Source: Chamaelirium japonicum
Taxonomy: Eukaryota; Streptophyta; Magnoliopsida; Liliales; Melanthiaceae
DNA: 64,000 nt
Assembly (NCBI GenBank): GCA_947650365.1
Contig: OX393555.1
Location: forward strand, 84,015,995-84,079,994
Direction: 5' to 3'
The notes beneath the pieces were generated by a model. It made no database searches. It had not been told where the DNA came from and saw only the letters and a list, made by a program, of their open reading frames with translations. Shown here one piece after another: positions 24,232 through 37,436 of this stretch. Numbering within the stretch: position 1 is the stretch's first letter; the number at the start of each line of letters is the position of its first letter. The position numbers were made by a program, and so were the translations under genes.

Positions 24232-25714
24232 AATGAATTAGAATAGATTGTGCGAATGAATTAGAATGGATCGTACGAATGAATTAGAATGGATCGTACG
24301 AATGAATTAGAATGGATCATACGAATGAGTAAGAATGGATCGTACGAATGAATTAGAATGGATCGTACGAATGAATTAGAATGGATCGTACAAATAAATT
24401 AGAATGGATACATTCGTCCGAATGAATTAGAATAGATCATACGAATGAGTAAGAATGGATCGTACGAATGAAATAGAATAGATTGTACGAATGAATTAGA
24501 ATGGATCCTACGAATGAATTAGAATGGATCGTGTGAAAGAATTAGAATGGATCGTACAAATGAATTAGAATGGATCGTACGAATGAATTAGAATGGATAA
24601 TACGAATGAGTAAGAATGGATCGTACAAATGAAATAGAATGGATTGTACGAATGAATTAGAATGGATCGTACGAATGAATTAGAATGGATCGTGTGAAAG
24701 AATTATAATGCATTGTATGAATGAATTACAATGGATCGTATGAATGAATTAGAATGGATCATGCGAATGAATTAGAATGGATCGTACGAATGAATTAGAA
24801 TGGATCGTGTGAAAGAATTAGAATGGATCGTACGAATGAATTAGAATGGATCGTACGAATGAATTAGAATGGATCGTACGAATGAATTAGAATGGATACA
24901 TTTGTGCGAATGAATTAGAATGGATCGTACGAATGAATTAGAATGGATCGTATGAATGAATTAGAATGGATCGTACGAATGAATTAGAATGGATCGTGCG
25001 AATGAACTAGAATGGATCGTACAAATGAATTAGAATGGATCGTACGAAAGAACTAGAATGGATACATTCGTGCGAATGAATTAGAATGGATCGTACGAAT
25101 GAATTAGAATGGATCGTACGAATGAATTAGAATGGATCTTACGAATGAATTAGAATGGATCGTACGAATGAATTAGAATGGATCTTACGAATGAATTAGA
25201 ATGGATCGTACGAATAAATTAGAATAGATCGTATGAATGGTTTAGAATGGATACATTCATGTGAATGAATTATAATAGATCGGACGAATGAATTAGAATG
25301 GATCGTACGAATGAATTAGAATGGATCAAATGAATGAATTAGAATGGTTGCATTCATGCGAATGAATTAGAATGGATCATACGAATGGATTAGAATGGAT
25401 CGTACGAATGGATTAGAATGGATACATTCATGCGAATGAATTAGAATGGATCATACGAATGAGTAAGAATGGATCGTACGAATAAAATAGAATGGATTGT
25501 GCGAATGAATTAGAATGGATCGTACGAATGAATTAGAATGGATCGTGTGAAAGAATTAGAATGGATTGTATGAATGAATTAGAATAGATCGTATGAATGA
25601 ATTAGAATGGATCGTACGAATGAATTAGAATGGATCGTACGAATGAATTAGAATGGATCGTACGAATGAATTAGAATGGATCTTACGAATGAATTAGAAT
25701 GTATCGTACGAATG
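24202..25714 (-). repeat. Minus block 17
   Basis: Entered at the centre of the 60-bp palindrome, left at GAATGCACGATCCATGC. Includes GAACTAG, GGTTTAG, GATCAAATG, GGTTGCATTC and GGATTAG monomers. Copies at 37407-38896 (23 bp shorter) and, diverged, 44957-46520. Confidence 0.9.
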
Positions 25715-26147
25715 CACGATCCATGCTAATTCATTCGTTTGATCAATTCTAATTCATTAGCACGATCCATTCTAATTCATTCGTACGATCCATTCGAATT
25801 CATTCGCACAATCCATTCTAATTCATTCGTACGATCCTTTCTAATTCTTTCACACGATCCATTCTAATTCATTCGTACGATCCATTCTAATTCATTCGTA
25901 CGATCTATTCTAATTCATTCGTACGATCCATTCTAATTCATTCATACGATCCATTCTAATTCCTTCGTACGATCCATTCTAATTCATTCATACAATCCAT
26001 TCTAATTCTTTCACACGATCCATTCTAATTCATTCGTACGATCCATTCTAATTCATTCGTGCAATCCATTCTATTTCATTCGTACGATCCATTCTTACTC
26101 ATTCGTACGATCCATTCTAATTCATTCACACGAATGTATCCATTCGT

Positions 26148-26782
26148 ACGAATGAATTAGAATAGATTGTACGAATGAATTAGAATGGATCGTACGAATG
26201 AATTAGAATGGATCGTACGAAGGAATTAGAATGGATCGTACGAATGAATTAGAATGGATCGTACGAATGAATTAGAATAGATCGTACGAATGAATTAGAA
26301 TGGATCGTACGAAGGAATTAGAATGGATCGTACGAATGAATTAGAATGGATATATTCGTGCAAATGAATTAGAATGGATCATATGAATGTATTAGAATAG
26401 ATCGTATGAGTGAATTAGAATGGATCGTACGAATGAATTAGAATGGATTGTATGAGTGAATTAGAATGGATCGTACGAATGAATTAGAATGGATCGTGTG
26501 AATAAATTAGAATGGATGGATCGTGCGAATGAATTAGAATAGATCGTACGAATAAATTAGAATGGATACATTCGTCCGAATGAATTAGAATGGATCATAC
26601 GAATGAGTAAGAATGGATCGTATGAATGAAATAGAAAAGATTGTACGAATGAATTAGAATGGATCCTACGAATGAATTAGAATGGATCGTGTGAAAGAAT
26701 TAGAATGCATTGTATGAATAAATTAGAATGGATTGTATGAATGAATTAGAATTGATCGTGCGAATGAATTCGAATGGATCGT
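26148..26782 (-). repeat. Minus block 18
   Basis: CACACG-type entry; exit at GGATCGTACGATCC (22-bp exact palindrome, centre 26782/26783). Contains a 4-base duplication GGATGGATCG near 26515, also present near 39698 and 47156, and the eight-monomer module from 26564. Confidence 0.9.
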
Positions 26783-27952
26783 ACGATCCATTCTAATTCA
26801 TTCATACAATCCATTCTAATTCATTCGCACGAATGTATCCATTCTAATCCATTCGTACGATCTTTTCTAATCCATTCGTACGATCCATTCTAATTCATTC
26901 GCATGAATGTAATCCTCCTAATTCATTCATTTGATCCTTTCTAATTCATTCGTACGATCCATTCTAATTCATTCGTCCGATCCATTTTAATTCATTCGCA
27001 CGAATGTATCCATTCTAATTCATTCATACGATCCATTCTAATTCATTCGTACGATCCATTCTAATTCATTCGTAAGATCCATTCTAATTCATTCCCACGA
27101 TCCATTCTAATTTATTCATACGATCCATTCTAATTCATTCGTACGATCTATTCTAATTCATTCGCACGAATGTAACCATTCTAATTCATTCATACGATTC
27201 ATTCTAATTCATTCGTATGAGCTATTCTAATTCATTCGTACGATCCATTCTAATTCATTCGTACGATCTATTGTAATTCATTCATACAATCCATTTAGAT
27301 TCATTCGCACAAATGTATCCATTCAAATTCATTCGTACGATCCAGTCTAATTCATTCGTACGATCCATTCTAATTCATTCGTACGAATATATCCATTCTA
27401 ATTCTTTCGTACGATGCATTCTAATTCATTCGTACGATCCATTCTAATTCATTCTCACAAATGTATCCATTCTAATTCATTCGTACGATCCATTCTAATT
27501 CATTCCTACGATCTATTCTAATTCATTCACTCGAATGTATCCATTTTAATTCATTCGTACGATCCATTCTAATTCATTCGTACGATCTAATTCATTCGTA
27601 CGATCCATTCTAATTCATTCGTACGATCGATTGTAATTCATTCGCACTATCCATTCTAATTCATTCGTACTATCAATTCTATTTCATTCGTATGATCCAT
27701 TCTAATTTATTCGTTCAAATATATCCATTCTAATTCATTCGTACGATCCATTCTAATTTATTCGCACGATCCATTCTAATTCATTCGCACGAATGTATCC
27801 ATTCTAATTCATTTGCACGATCCATTCTAATCCATTCCTATGATCTATTCTAATTCATTCGTACGATCCATTCTAATTCATTCTAATTTATTCGTACGAT
27901 CCATTCTAATTCATTCGTATATTCCATTCTAATTCATTAGCACGATCCATGC

Positions 27953-27973
27953 TAATGAATTAGAATGGATCGT
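27953..27973 (-). repeat. Single-monomer inversion (copy in 13-kb unit 1)
   Basis: One minus monomer lies within a plus array: plus sequence ends at CATTAGCACGATCCATGC, then AATGAATTAGAATGG, then CGTACGATCC resumes plus. CATTAGCA and TGCTAATG pair as an 8-bp stem around a CGATCCA loop on its left side. Copies: 41135-41155, 48560-48580 and 56542-56561. Confidence 0.85.
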
Positions 27974-28112
27974 ACGATCCAATCTAATTCATTCATATGA
28001 TCCATTCTTACTCATTCGTATGATCCATTCTAATTCAATCGTACGATCCATTCTAATTCATTCGTACGAACCATTCTAATTCCTTCGTACGATCCATTCT
28101 AATTCATTCGTA

Positions 28113-28329
28113 TGATCCATTATAATTCATTAGCACGAATGTATCCATTCTAGTTCATTCGTACGATCCATTCTAATTCATTCGTATGATCCATTATAAT
28201 TCATTAGCACGATCCATTCTAATTCATTCGTACGATCCATTCTAATTCATTCATACGATCCATTCTAATTCATTTGTACGATCCATTCTAATTCATTCGC
28301 ACAAATATATCCATTCTAATTCATTCGTA
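28113..28329 (+). repeat. 217-bp block present in copy 1, absent from copy 2
   Basis: Copy 1 has 217 bp here that copy 2 lacks at 41295. The length fits seven 23-bp monomers plus two 28-bp monomers, and two 28-bp forms can be seen inside it (around 28136 and 28301). Sequence on both sides then resumes in phase: the GCGCAATC marker lies at 28396 in copy 1 and 41361 in copy 2. A loss or gain of whole monomers by slippage or unequal exchange is the simplest reading. Confidence 0.85.
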
Positions 28330-28720
28330 CGATCCATTCTAATTCATTCGTACGATCCATTCTAATTCATTCGTACGATCCATTCTAATTCATTCGCGCA
28401 ATCTATTCTAATTCATTCGTACGATCCATTCTAACTCATTCGTACGATCCATTCTAATTCATTCATACAATCCATTCTAATATTTATTCGCACGAATGTA
28501 TCCATTCTAATTCATTCGTACGATCCATTCTAATTCATTCGCACAATCTATTCTAATTCATTCATACGATCCATTCTAATTCATTCGCACGAATGTATCC
28601 ATTCTAATTCATTCGTACGATCCATTCTAATTCATTCGCACGATCCATTCTAATTCATTCGTACGATCAATTCTAATTCATTCGCACGAATGTATCTATT
28701 CTAATTCATTCGTACGATCC

Positions 28721-28887
28721 TGAATTAGAATGGATCGTACGAATGAATTAGAATGGATACCTTTGTGCATATGAATTAGATTGGATCGTACGAATGAATT
28801 AGAATGGATCATATTATAGAATTAGAATGGATCGTACGAATGAATTAGAATGGATACATTCGTGCGAATGAATTAGAATGGATCGTG
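28721..28887 (-). repeat. Minus block 19 (short)
   Basis: Copy of block 12 shifted by 13,182 bp. It lies near the left end of copy 2 of the 13-kb unit. Confidence 0.9.
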
Positions 28888-30055
28888 CACGAATGTATCC
28901 ATTCTAATTCATTCCTACGATCCATTCTAATTCATTAATATGATCCATTCTAATTCATTCGTACGATCCATTCTAATTCATATACACAAAGGTATCTATT
29001 CTAATCCATTCGTAGGATCCATTCTAATCCATTCGTACGATCCATTCTAATTCATTCGCTCGAATGTATTCATTCTAATCTATTCGTACGATCCATTCTA
29101 ATCCATTTGTACAATCCATTCTAATTCATTCGCATGAATGTAACCATTCTAATTCATTCATTTGATCCATTCTAATTCATTCGTACGATTCATTCTAATT
29201 CATTCGTCCGATCCATTCTAATTCATTCGCACGAATGTATCCATTCTAATTCATTCGTACGATCCATTCTAATTCATTCGTACGATCCATTCTAATTCAT
29301 TCGTAAAATCCATTCTAATTCCTTCGTACGATCCATTCTAATTCATTCGTACGATCCATTCTAATTCATTCGCACGAATGTATCCATTCTAGTTCATTCG
29401 TACGATCCATTCTAATTCATTCGTACGATCCATTCTAATTCATTCGCACGATCCATTCTAATTCATTAGTACGATCAATTCTAATTCATTCGCACGAATG
29501 TATCCATTCTAATTCATTCATACGATCCATTCTAATTCATTCGTACGATCTATTCTAATTCATTCGCACGAATGTATCCATTCTAGTTCATTCGTACGAT
29601 CCATTCTAATTCATTCGTACGATCCATTCTAATTCATTCGCACGATCCATTCTAATTCATTCGTACGATCAATTCTAATTCATTCGTACAATCCATTCTA
29701 ATTCACTCATACGATCCATTCTAATATATTCATACGATCCATTCTAATTCATTTGCACGAATATATCCATTCTAATTCATTCGTACGATCCATTCTAATT
29801 CCTTCGTACGATCCATTCTAATTCATTCGTACGATCTATTCTAATTCATTTGTATGATCCATTCTAATTCATTCGTACGATCCATTCTAATTCATTCGTA
29901 CGATCCATTCTAATTCATTCATACAATCCATTCTAATTCTTTCACACGATCCATTCTAATTCATTCGTGCAATCCATTCTATTTCATTCGTACGATCCAT
30001 TCTTACTCATTCATACGATCCATTCTAATTCATTCACACGAATGTATACATTCGT
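28888..30055 (+). repeat. Plus array, 1.2 kb, start of copy 2
   Basis: Follows the copy-2 version of the short minus block and repeats 15706-16873 by eye without change, including ACAAAGGTAT at 28986 and CATTAGTACGATCAA near 29465. Confidence 0.82.
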
Positions 30056-32042
30056 ACGAATGAATTAGAATAGATTGTACGAATGAATTAGAATGGATCG
30101 TACGAATGAATTAGAATGGATCGTACGATGGAATTAGAATGGATCGTACGAATGAATTAGAATGGATCGTACGAAGGAATTAGAATGAATCGTACGAATG
30201 AATTAGAATGGATATATTCGTGCAAATGAATTAGAATGGATCGTATGAATGTATTAGAATGGATCGTATGAGTGAATTAGAATGGATCGTACGAGTGAAT
30301 TAGAATGGATTGTATGAATTAATTAGAATGGATCGTACGAATGAATTAGAATGGATCATACGAATTAATTAGAATGGATCATACGAATGAATTAGAATAG
30401 ATCGTACGAATGAATTAGAATGGATCGTACGAATGAATTGGAATGGATACATTCGTGCGAATGAATTAGAATGGATTGTACGAAAGAATAAGAACAGATC
30501 GTGCGAATGAATTAGAATGGATCGTACGAATGAATTAGAATGGATCGTGCGAATGAATTAGAATGGATCGTACGAATGAATTAGAATGGATACATTTGTG
30601 CGAATGAATTAGAATGGATCGTACGAATGAATTAGAATGGATCGTATGAATGAATTAGAATGGATCGTACGAATGAATTAGAATGGATCATGCGAATGAA
30701 TTAGAATGGATCGTACAAATGAATTAGAATGGATCGTGTGAAAGAATTAGAATGGATCGTACGAATGAATTAGAATGGATCATGCGAATGAATTAGAATG
30801 GATCGTACGAATGAATTAGAATGGATACATTGGTGCTAATGAATTAGAATGGATCGTACAAATGAATTAGAATGGATCGTATGAATGAATTAGAATGGAT
30901 CATACGAATGAATTAGAATGGATCGTGCTAATGAATTATAATGGATCATACGAATGAATTAGAATGGATCGTACGAATGAACTAGAATGGATACATTCGT
31001 GCGAATGAATTAGAATGGATCGTACGAATGAATTAGAATGGATCGTACAAATGAATTAGAATGGATCTTACGAACGAATTAGAATGGATCGTATGAATGA
31101 ATTAGAATGGATCGTACGAATGAATTAGAATGGATACATTCGTGCGAATGAATTAGAATGGATCGTACGAATGAATTAGAATGGATCGTGCGAATGAATT
31201 AGAATGGATCGTACGAATGAATTAGAATGGATACATTTGTGCGAATGAATTAGAATGGATCGTACAAATGAATTAGAATGGATCGTATGAATGAATTAGA
31301 ATGGATCGTACGAATGAATTAGAATGGATCCTGCGAATGAATTAGAATGGATCGTACAAATGAATTAGAATGGATCGTGTGAAAGAATTACAATGGATCG
31401 TACGAATGAATTAGAATGGATCATGCGAATGAATTAGAATGGATCGTACGAATGAATTAGAATGGATATATTTGTGCGAATGAATTAGAATGGATCGTAC
31501 AAATGAATTAGAATGGATCGTATGAATGAATTAGAATGGATCGTACGAATGAATTAGAATGGATCGTGCTAATGAATTATAATGGATCATACGAATGAAT
31601 TAGAATGGATCGTACGAATGAACTAGAATGGATACATTCGTGCGAATGAATTAGAATGGATCGTACGAATGAATTAGAATGGATCGTACGAATGAATTAG
31701 AATGGATCTTACGAACGAATTAGAATGGATCGTATGAATGAATTAGAATGGATCGTACGAATGAATTAGAATGGATACATTCGTGCGAATAAATTAGAAT
31801 CGATCGGACGAATGAATTAGAATGGATCGTACGAATGAATTAGAATGGATCGGACGAATGAATTAGAATGGATCGTACGAATGAAATAGAATAGATTGTA
31901 CGAATGAATTAGAATGGATCCTACGAATGAATTAGAATGGATCGTGTGAAAGAATTAGAATGGATTGTATGAATGAATTAGAATAGATCGTATGAATAAA
32001 TTAGAATGGATCGTGCAAATGAATTCGAATGGATCGTACGAA
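30056..32042 (-). repeat. Minus block 20
   Basis: Copy of block 13, including both 641-bp units (from about 30500 and 31141). One clear difference is GAATAAATTAG at 31787 where copy 1 has GAATGAATTAG. Confidence 0.92.
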
Positions 32043-32568
32043 TTCATTCTAATTCATTCATACAATCCATTCTAATTCTTTCACACGATCCATTCTAATT
32101 CATTCGTACGTTCCATTCTAATTCATTAGCACGATCCATGCTAATTCATTCGTTCGATCAATTCTAATTCATTAGCACGATCCATTCTAATTCATTCGTA
32201 CGATCCATTCTAATTCATTCGCACGATCCATTCTAATTCATTCATAGGATCCATTCTAATTCATTCATACGATCTATTCTAATTCTTTCGCACGAATGTA
32301 TCCATTCTAATTCATTCGCACGAATGTATCCATTCTAATTCATTCGTACGATCCATTCTAATTCATTCGTACGATCCATTCTAATTCATTCGTACGATCT
32401 ATTCTAATTCATTCATACGATCTATTCTAATTCATTCATACAATCCATTCTCATTCTTTCACACGATCCATTCTAATTCATTAGTACGATCCATTCTTAT
32501 TCATTCGTACGATCCATTCTTACTCATTCGTACGATCCATTCTAATTCATTCGCACGAATGTATCCAT

Positions 32569-32738
32569 AATGGATCATACGAATGAGTAAGAATGGATCG
32601 TACGAATGAAATAGAATGGATTGTGCGAATGAATTAGAATGGACCGTACGAATGAATTAGACGTACGAATGAATTAGAATGGATACATTCGTGCGAATAA
32701 ATTAGAATGGATCATACGAAAGAGTAAGAATGGATCGT
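32569..32738 (-). repeat. Minus block 21 (short)
   Basis: Copy of block 14, retaining the GAATTAGACGTACG scar near 32666 and the blunt exit. Confidence 0.9.
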
Positions 32739-35483
32739 CATTCTAATTCATTCGTATGATCCATTCTAATTCATTTGTATCCATTCTATTTCATTCGCAC
32801 GATCCATTCTAATTCATTCGCGCAATCTATTCAAATTCATTCGTACGATCCATTCTAATTCATTCGTACGATCCATTCTAATTCATTCATACAATCCATT
32901 CTAATTTATTCGCACGAATATATCCATTCTAATTCATTCGTACGATCCATTCTAATTCATTCACACAATCTATTCTAATTCATTCATACAATCCATTCTA
33001 ATTCATTCGCACGAATGTATCCATTCTAATTCATTCATACGATCCATTCTACTTCATTCGTACTATCCGTTCTAATTCACTCATACGATCCATTCTAATT
33101 CATTAATACGATCCATTCTAATTCATTCGCACGAATATATCCATTCTAATTCATTCGTACGATCCATTCTAATTCATTCGTACGATCCATTCTAATTCCT
33201 TCGTACGATCCATTCTATTTCATTCGTAAGATCCATTCTAATTCCTTCGTACGATCCATTCTAATTCCTTCGTAGTATCCATTCTAATTCACTCATACGA
33301 TCCATTCTAATTCATTCGTACGATCCATTCTAATTCATTCATACAATCCATTCTAATTCATTCGCACGAATGTATCCATTCTAATCCATTCGTACGATCC
33401 ATTCTAATTCATTCGTACGATCCATTCTAATTCATTCGCATGAATGTAACCATTCTAATTCATTCATTTAATCCATTCTAATTCATTCGTACGATCCATT
33501 CTAATTCATTCGTACGATCCATTCTAATTCATTCGCACGAATGTATCCATTCTAGTTCATTCGTACGATCCATTCTAATTCATTCGTACGATCCATTCTA
33601 ATTCATTCGCACGATCCATTCTAATTCATTCGTACGATCCATTCTAATTCATTCATACGATCCATTCTAATTCATTTGTACGATCCATTCTAATTCATTC
33701 GCACAAATGTATCCATTCTAATTCATTCGTACGATCCATTCTAATTCATTCGCACGATCCATTCTAATTCACTCTAATTCATTCGTATGATCCATTCTAA
33801 TTCATTCGTACGATCCATTCTTACTCATTCGTATGATCCATTCTAATTCATTCGTACGATCCATTCTAATTCATTCGCACGAATGTAACCATTCTAATTC
33901 ATTCGTACGATCCATTCTAATTCATTCGCACAAATGTATCCATTCTAATTTATTCGTACGATCCATTCTAATTCATTCGCACGATCCATTCTAATTCATT
34001 CGTACGATCCATTCTAATTCTTTCACACGATCCATTCTAATTCATTCGTACGATCCATTCTAATTCATTCGCACGATCCATTCTAATTCATTCATAGGAT
34101 CCATTCTAATTCATTCATACGATCTATTCTAATTCTTTCGCACGAATGTATCCATTTTAATTCATTCGCATGAATGTATCAATTCTAATTCATTCGTACG
34201 ATCCATTCTATTTCATTCGTACGATCCATTCTAGTTCATTCGTACGATCCATTCTAATTCATTCGTACGATCCATTCTAATTCATTCGTATGATCCATTC
34301 TAATTAATTCGTATGATCCATTCCAATTCATTCGTACGATCCATTCTAATTCATTCATACAATCCATTCTAATTCATTCGCACGAATGTATCCATTCTAA
34401 TTAATTCGTACGATCCATTCTAATTCATTCGTATGATCCATTCTTATTCATTCGCACGATCCAGTCTAATGGATTTGCACGATCCATTCTAATTCATTCG
34501 CACGAATGTATCCATTCTAATTCATTCGTACGATCCATTCTAATTCATTAATATGATCCATTCTAATTCATTCGTACGATCCATTCTAATTCATATGCAC
34601 AAAGGTATCCATTCTAATCCATTCGTAGGATCCATTCTAATCCATTCGTACGATCCATTCTAATTCATTCGTACGATCCATTCTAATTCATTCGTACGAT
34701 CCATTCTAATTCATTCGTAAGATCCATTCTAATTCATTCGTACGATCCATTCTAATTCATTCGCACGAATGAATCTATTCTAGTTCATTCGTACGATCCA
34801 TTCTAATTCATTCGTATGATCTATTCTAATTCATTCGTACGATCCATTCTCATTCATTCGTATGATCCATTATAATTAATTCGTATGATCCATTCTAATT
34901 CATTCGTACGATCCATTCTAATTCATTCGTACGATCCATTCTAATTCACTCATACGATCCATTCTAATAAATTCATACGATCCATTCTAATTCATTTGCA
35001 TGAATATATCCATTCTAATTCATTCGTACGATCCATTCTAATTCCTTCGTACGATCCATTCTAATTCATTCGTACGATCTATTCTAATTCATTCGTACGA
35101 TCCATTCTAATTCATTCGTACGATCCATTCTAATTCCTTCGTACGATCCATTCTAATTCATTCGTAGGATCCATTCTAATTCATTCGTACAATCTATTCT
35201 ATTTCATTCGTATGATCCATTCTTACTCATTCGTATGATCCATTCTAATTCATTCGGACGAATGTATCCATTCTAATTTATTGGTACGATCCATTCTAAT
35301 TCATTCGTACGATCCATTCTAATTCATTCGTACGATCCATTCTAATTCATTCGTCCGATCCATTCTAATTCATTCGCACGAATGTATCCATTCTAATTCA
35401 TTCGTACGGTCCATTCTAATTCATTCGCACAATCCATTCTATTTCATTCGTACGATCCATTCTTACTCATTCGTATAATCCAT
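32739..35483 (+). repeat. Plus array, 2.7 kb, copy 2
   Basis: Copy of 19557-22301 with offset 13,182. Differences seen: CACTCAT against TACTCAT at 33289, GTACG against GTAAG near 34577, AATCCATTC against AATTCATTC near 34640, GTATG against GTACG near 35211. Confidence 0.85.
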
Positions 35484-36338
35484 TATGGATACATTCATGC
35501 GAATGAATTAGAATGGATCATAAGAATGAGTAAGAATGGATCGTACGAATGAAATAGAATGGATGGTGCGAATGAATTAGAATGGATCGTACGAAAGAAT
35601 TAGAATGGATTGTATGAATGAATTAGAATAGATCGTATGAATGAATTAGAATGGATCGTACGAATGAATTAGAATGGATCGTACGAATGAACTAGAATGG
35701 ATACATTCGTGTGAATGAATTAGAATGGACCGTACGAATGAATTAGAATAGATCGTACGAATGAATTAGAATGGATCGTACGAATGAATTAGAATGGATC
35801 ATACGAATGAGTAAGAATGGATCGTACGAATGAGTAAGAATGGATCGTACGAATGAAATAGAATGGATTGTACGAATGAATTAGAATGGATCGTACGAAT
35901 GAATTAGAATGGATCGTGTGAAAGAATTACAATGGATTGTATGAATGAATTAGAATGGATCATATGAATGAATTAGAATGGATCGTGCGAATGAATTCGA
36001 ATGGATCGTACGAATGAATTAGAATGGATCGTACGAATGAATTAGAATGGATACATTCGTGCGAATGAATTAGAATGGATACATTCGTGCGTAAGAATTA
36101 GAATAGATCGTATGAATGAATTAGAATGGATCCTATGAATGAATTAGAATGGATCGTGCGAATGAATTAGAATGGATCGTACGAATGAATTAGAATGGAT
36201 CGTGCTAATGAATTAGAATTGATCGAGCAAATGAATTACCATGGATCGTGCTAATGAATTAGAATGGAACGTACGAATGAATTAGAATGGATCGTGTGAA
36301 AGAATTAGATTGGATTGTATGAATGAATTAGAATGAAT
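35484..36338 (-). repeat. Minus block 22
   Basis: Copy of block 15 with one extra 23-bp GAGTAAG monomer near 35830, which raises the offset between the two 13-kb copies from 13,182 to 13,205. Confidence 0.9.
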
Positions 36339-36692
36339 TCGTATGATCCATTCGAATTCATTCGCACGATCCATTCTAATTCATTCATACGATCCATTCT
36401 AATTCATTCATACAATCCATTCTAATTCTTTCACACGATCCATTCTAATTCATTCGTAGGATCCATTCTAATTCATTCGTACAATCAATTCTATTTCATT
36501 CGTACGATCCATTCTTACTCATTCGTATGATCCATTCTAATTCATTCGGACGAATGTATCCATTCTAATTCATTCGTACGATCCATTCTAATTCATTAAT
36601 ATGATTCATTCTAATTCATTCGTACGATCCATTCTAATTCATATGCACAAAGGTATCCATTCTAATTCATTCGTACGATCCATTCTAATTCA

Positions 36693-37212
36693 GGATCGTA
36701 CGAATGAATTAGAATGGATACATTCGTGCGAATGAATTAGAATTGATCGTACGAATGAATTAGAATGGATCGTGCGAATGAATTAGAATGGATCGTACGA
36801 ATGAATTAGAATGGATCTTATGAATGAACTAGAATGGATACATTCGTGCGAATGAATTAGAATGGATCGTACGAATGAATTAGAATGGATCGTACGAATG
36901 AATTAGAATGGATCTTACAAATGAATTAGAATAGATCGTACATATGAATTAGAATGGATCGTATGAATGAATTAGAATGGATATATTCGTGCAAATGAAT
37001 TAGAATGGATCGTATGAATGTATTAGAATGGATCGTACGAATGAATTATAATGGATTCGTACGAATGAATTAGAATGGATACATTCGTGCGAATGAATTA
37101 TAATGGATCGTACCAATGAGTAAGAATGGATCGTACGAATGAAATAGAATGGATCGTACGAATGAATTAGAATGGATCGTACGGAATGAATTAGAATGGA
37201 TTGTATGATCGT
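36693..37212 (-). repeat. Minus block 23
   Basis: Copy of block 16 at offset 13,205; entry TTCAGGATCG and exit CGTACG (37210-37215) conserved. Confidence 0.9.
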
Positions 37213-37376
37213 ACGATCTATTCTAATTCATTTGTACGATCCATTCTAATTCATTCGTACAATCCATTCTATTTCATTCGTACGATCCATTCTTACTCAT
37301 TCGTGTAATCCATTCTAATTTATTCGCACGAATGTATCCATTCTAATTCATTCATACAATCCATTCTAATTCATTC

Positions 37377-37436
37377 CGTACGATCCATTCTAATTCATTC
37401 GTACGATCGTACGAATGAATTAGAATGGATCGTACG
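37377..37436. repeat. 60-bp perfect palindrome, second copy
   Basis: This is the duplicate of the palindrome at 24172-24231, shifted by 13,205 bp, with centre between 37406 and 37407. Both arms are unchanged. A further relative at 44956 has decayed: a GTATG variant right of the centre breaks the exact arms after 5 bp. Confidence 0.88.

Larger units (their letters stand above)
15415..28596 (+). repeat. 13.18-kb segmental duplication, copy 1
   Basis: The sequence from 15415 recurs from 28597 at a constant offset of 13,182 bp. Anchors that fix the offset: the CCTGAATTAG junction (15537 and 28719), the ATCCATAATGGAT junction (19381 and 32563) and the GAATGCACG junction (25714 and 38896 for its GCACG). 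Between about 22640 and 24850 the offset is 13,205, because copy 2 gained one 23-bp monomer near 35830 and lost one near 38040. Copy 1 alone keeps a 217-bp stretch at 28113-28329. Contents in order: minus blocks of 2.0, 0.17, 0.83, 0.52, 1.5 and 0.64 kb separated by plus arrays. The copy ends inside a 28-bp monomer at the start of copy 2. Confidence 0.93.
26783..28720 (+). repeat. Plus array, 1.9 kb, end of copy 1
   Basis: Holds AATCCTCCTAATTC (26912), the truncated GATCTAATTC joint (27583), TTCATTCTAATTTATTC (27887), TTCGTTCAAATATATCC (27711), the single-monomer inversion and TCTAATATTTATTCGC (28477). All but the 217-bp block recur in copy 2 at 39965-41575. Confidence 0.82.
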
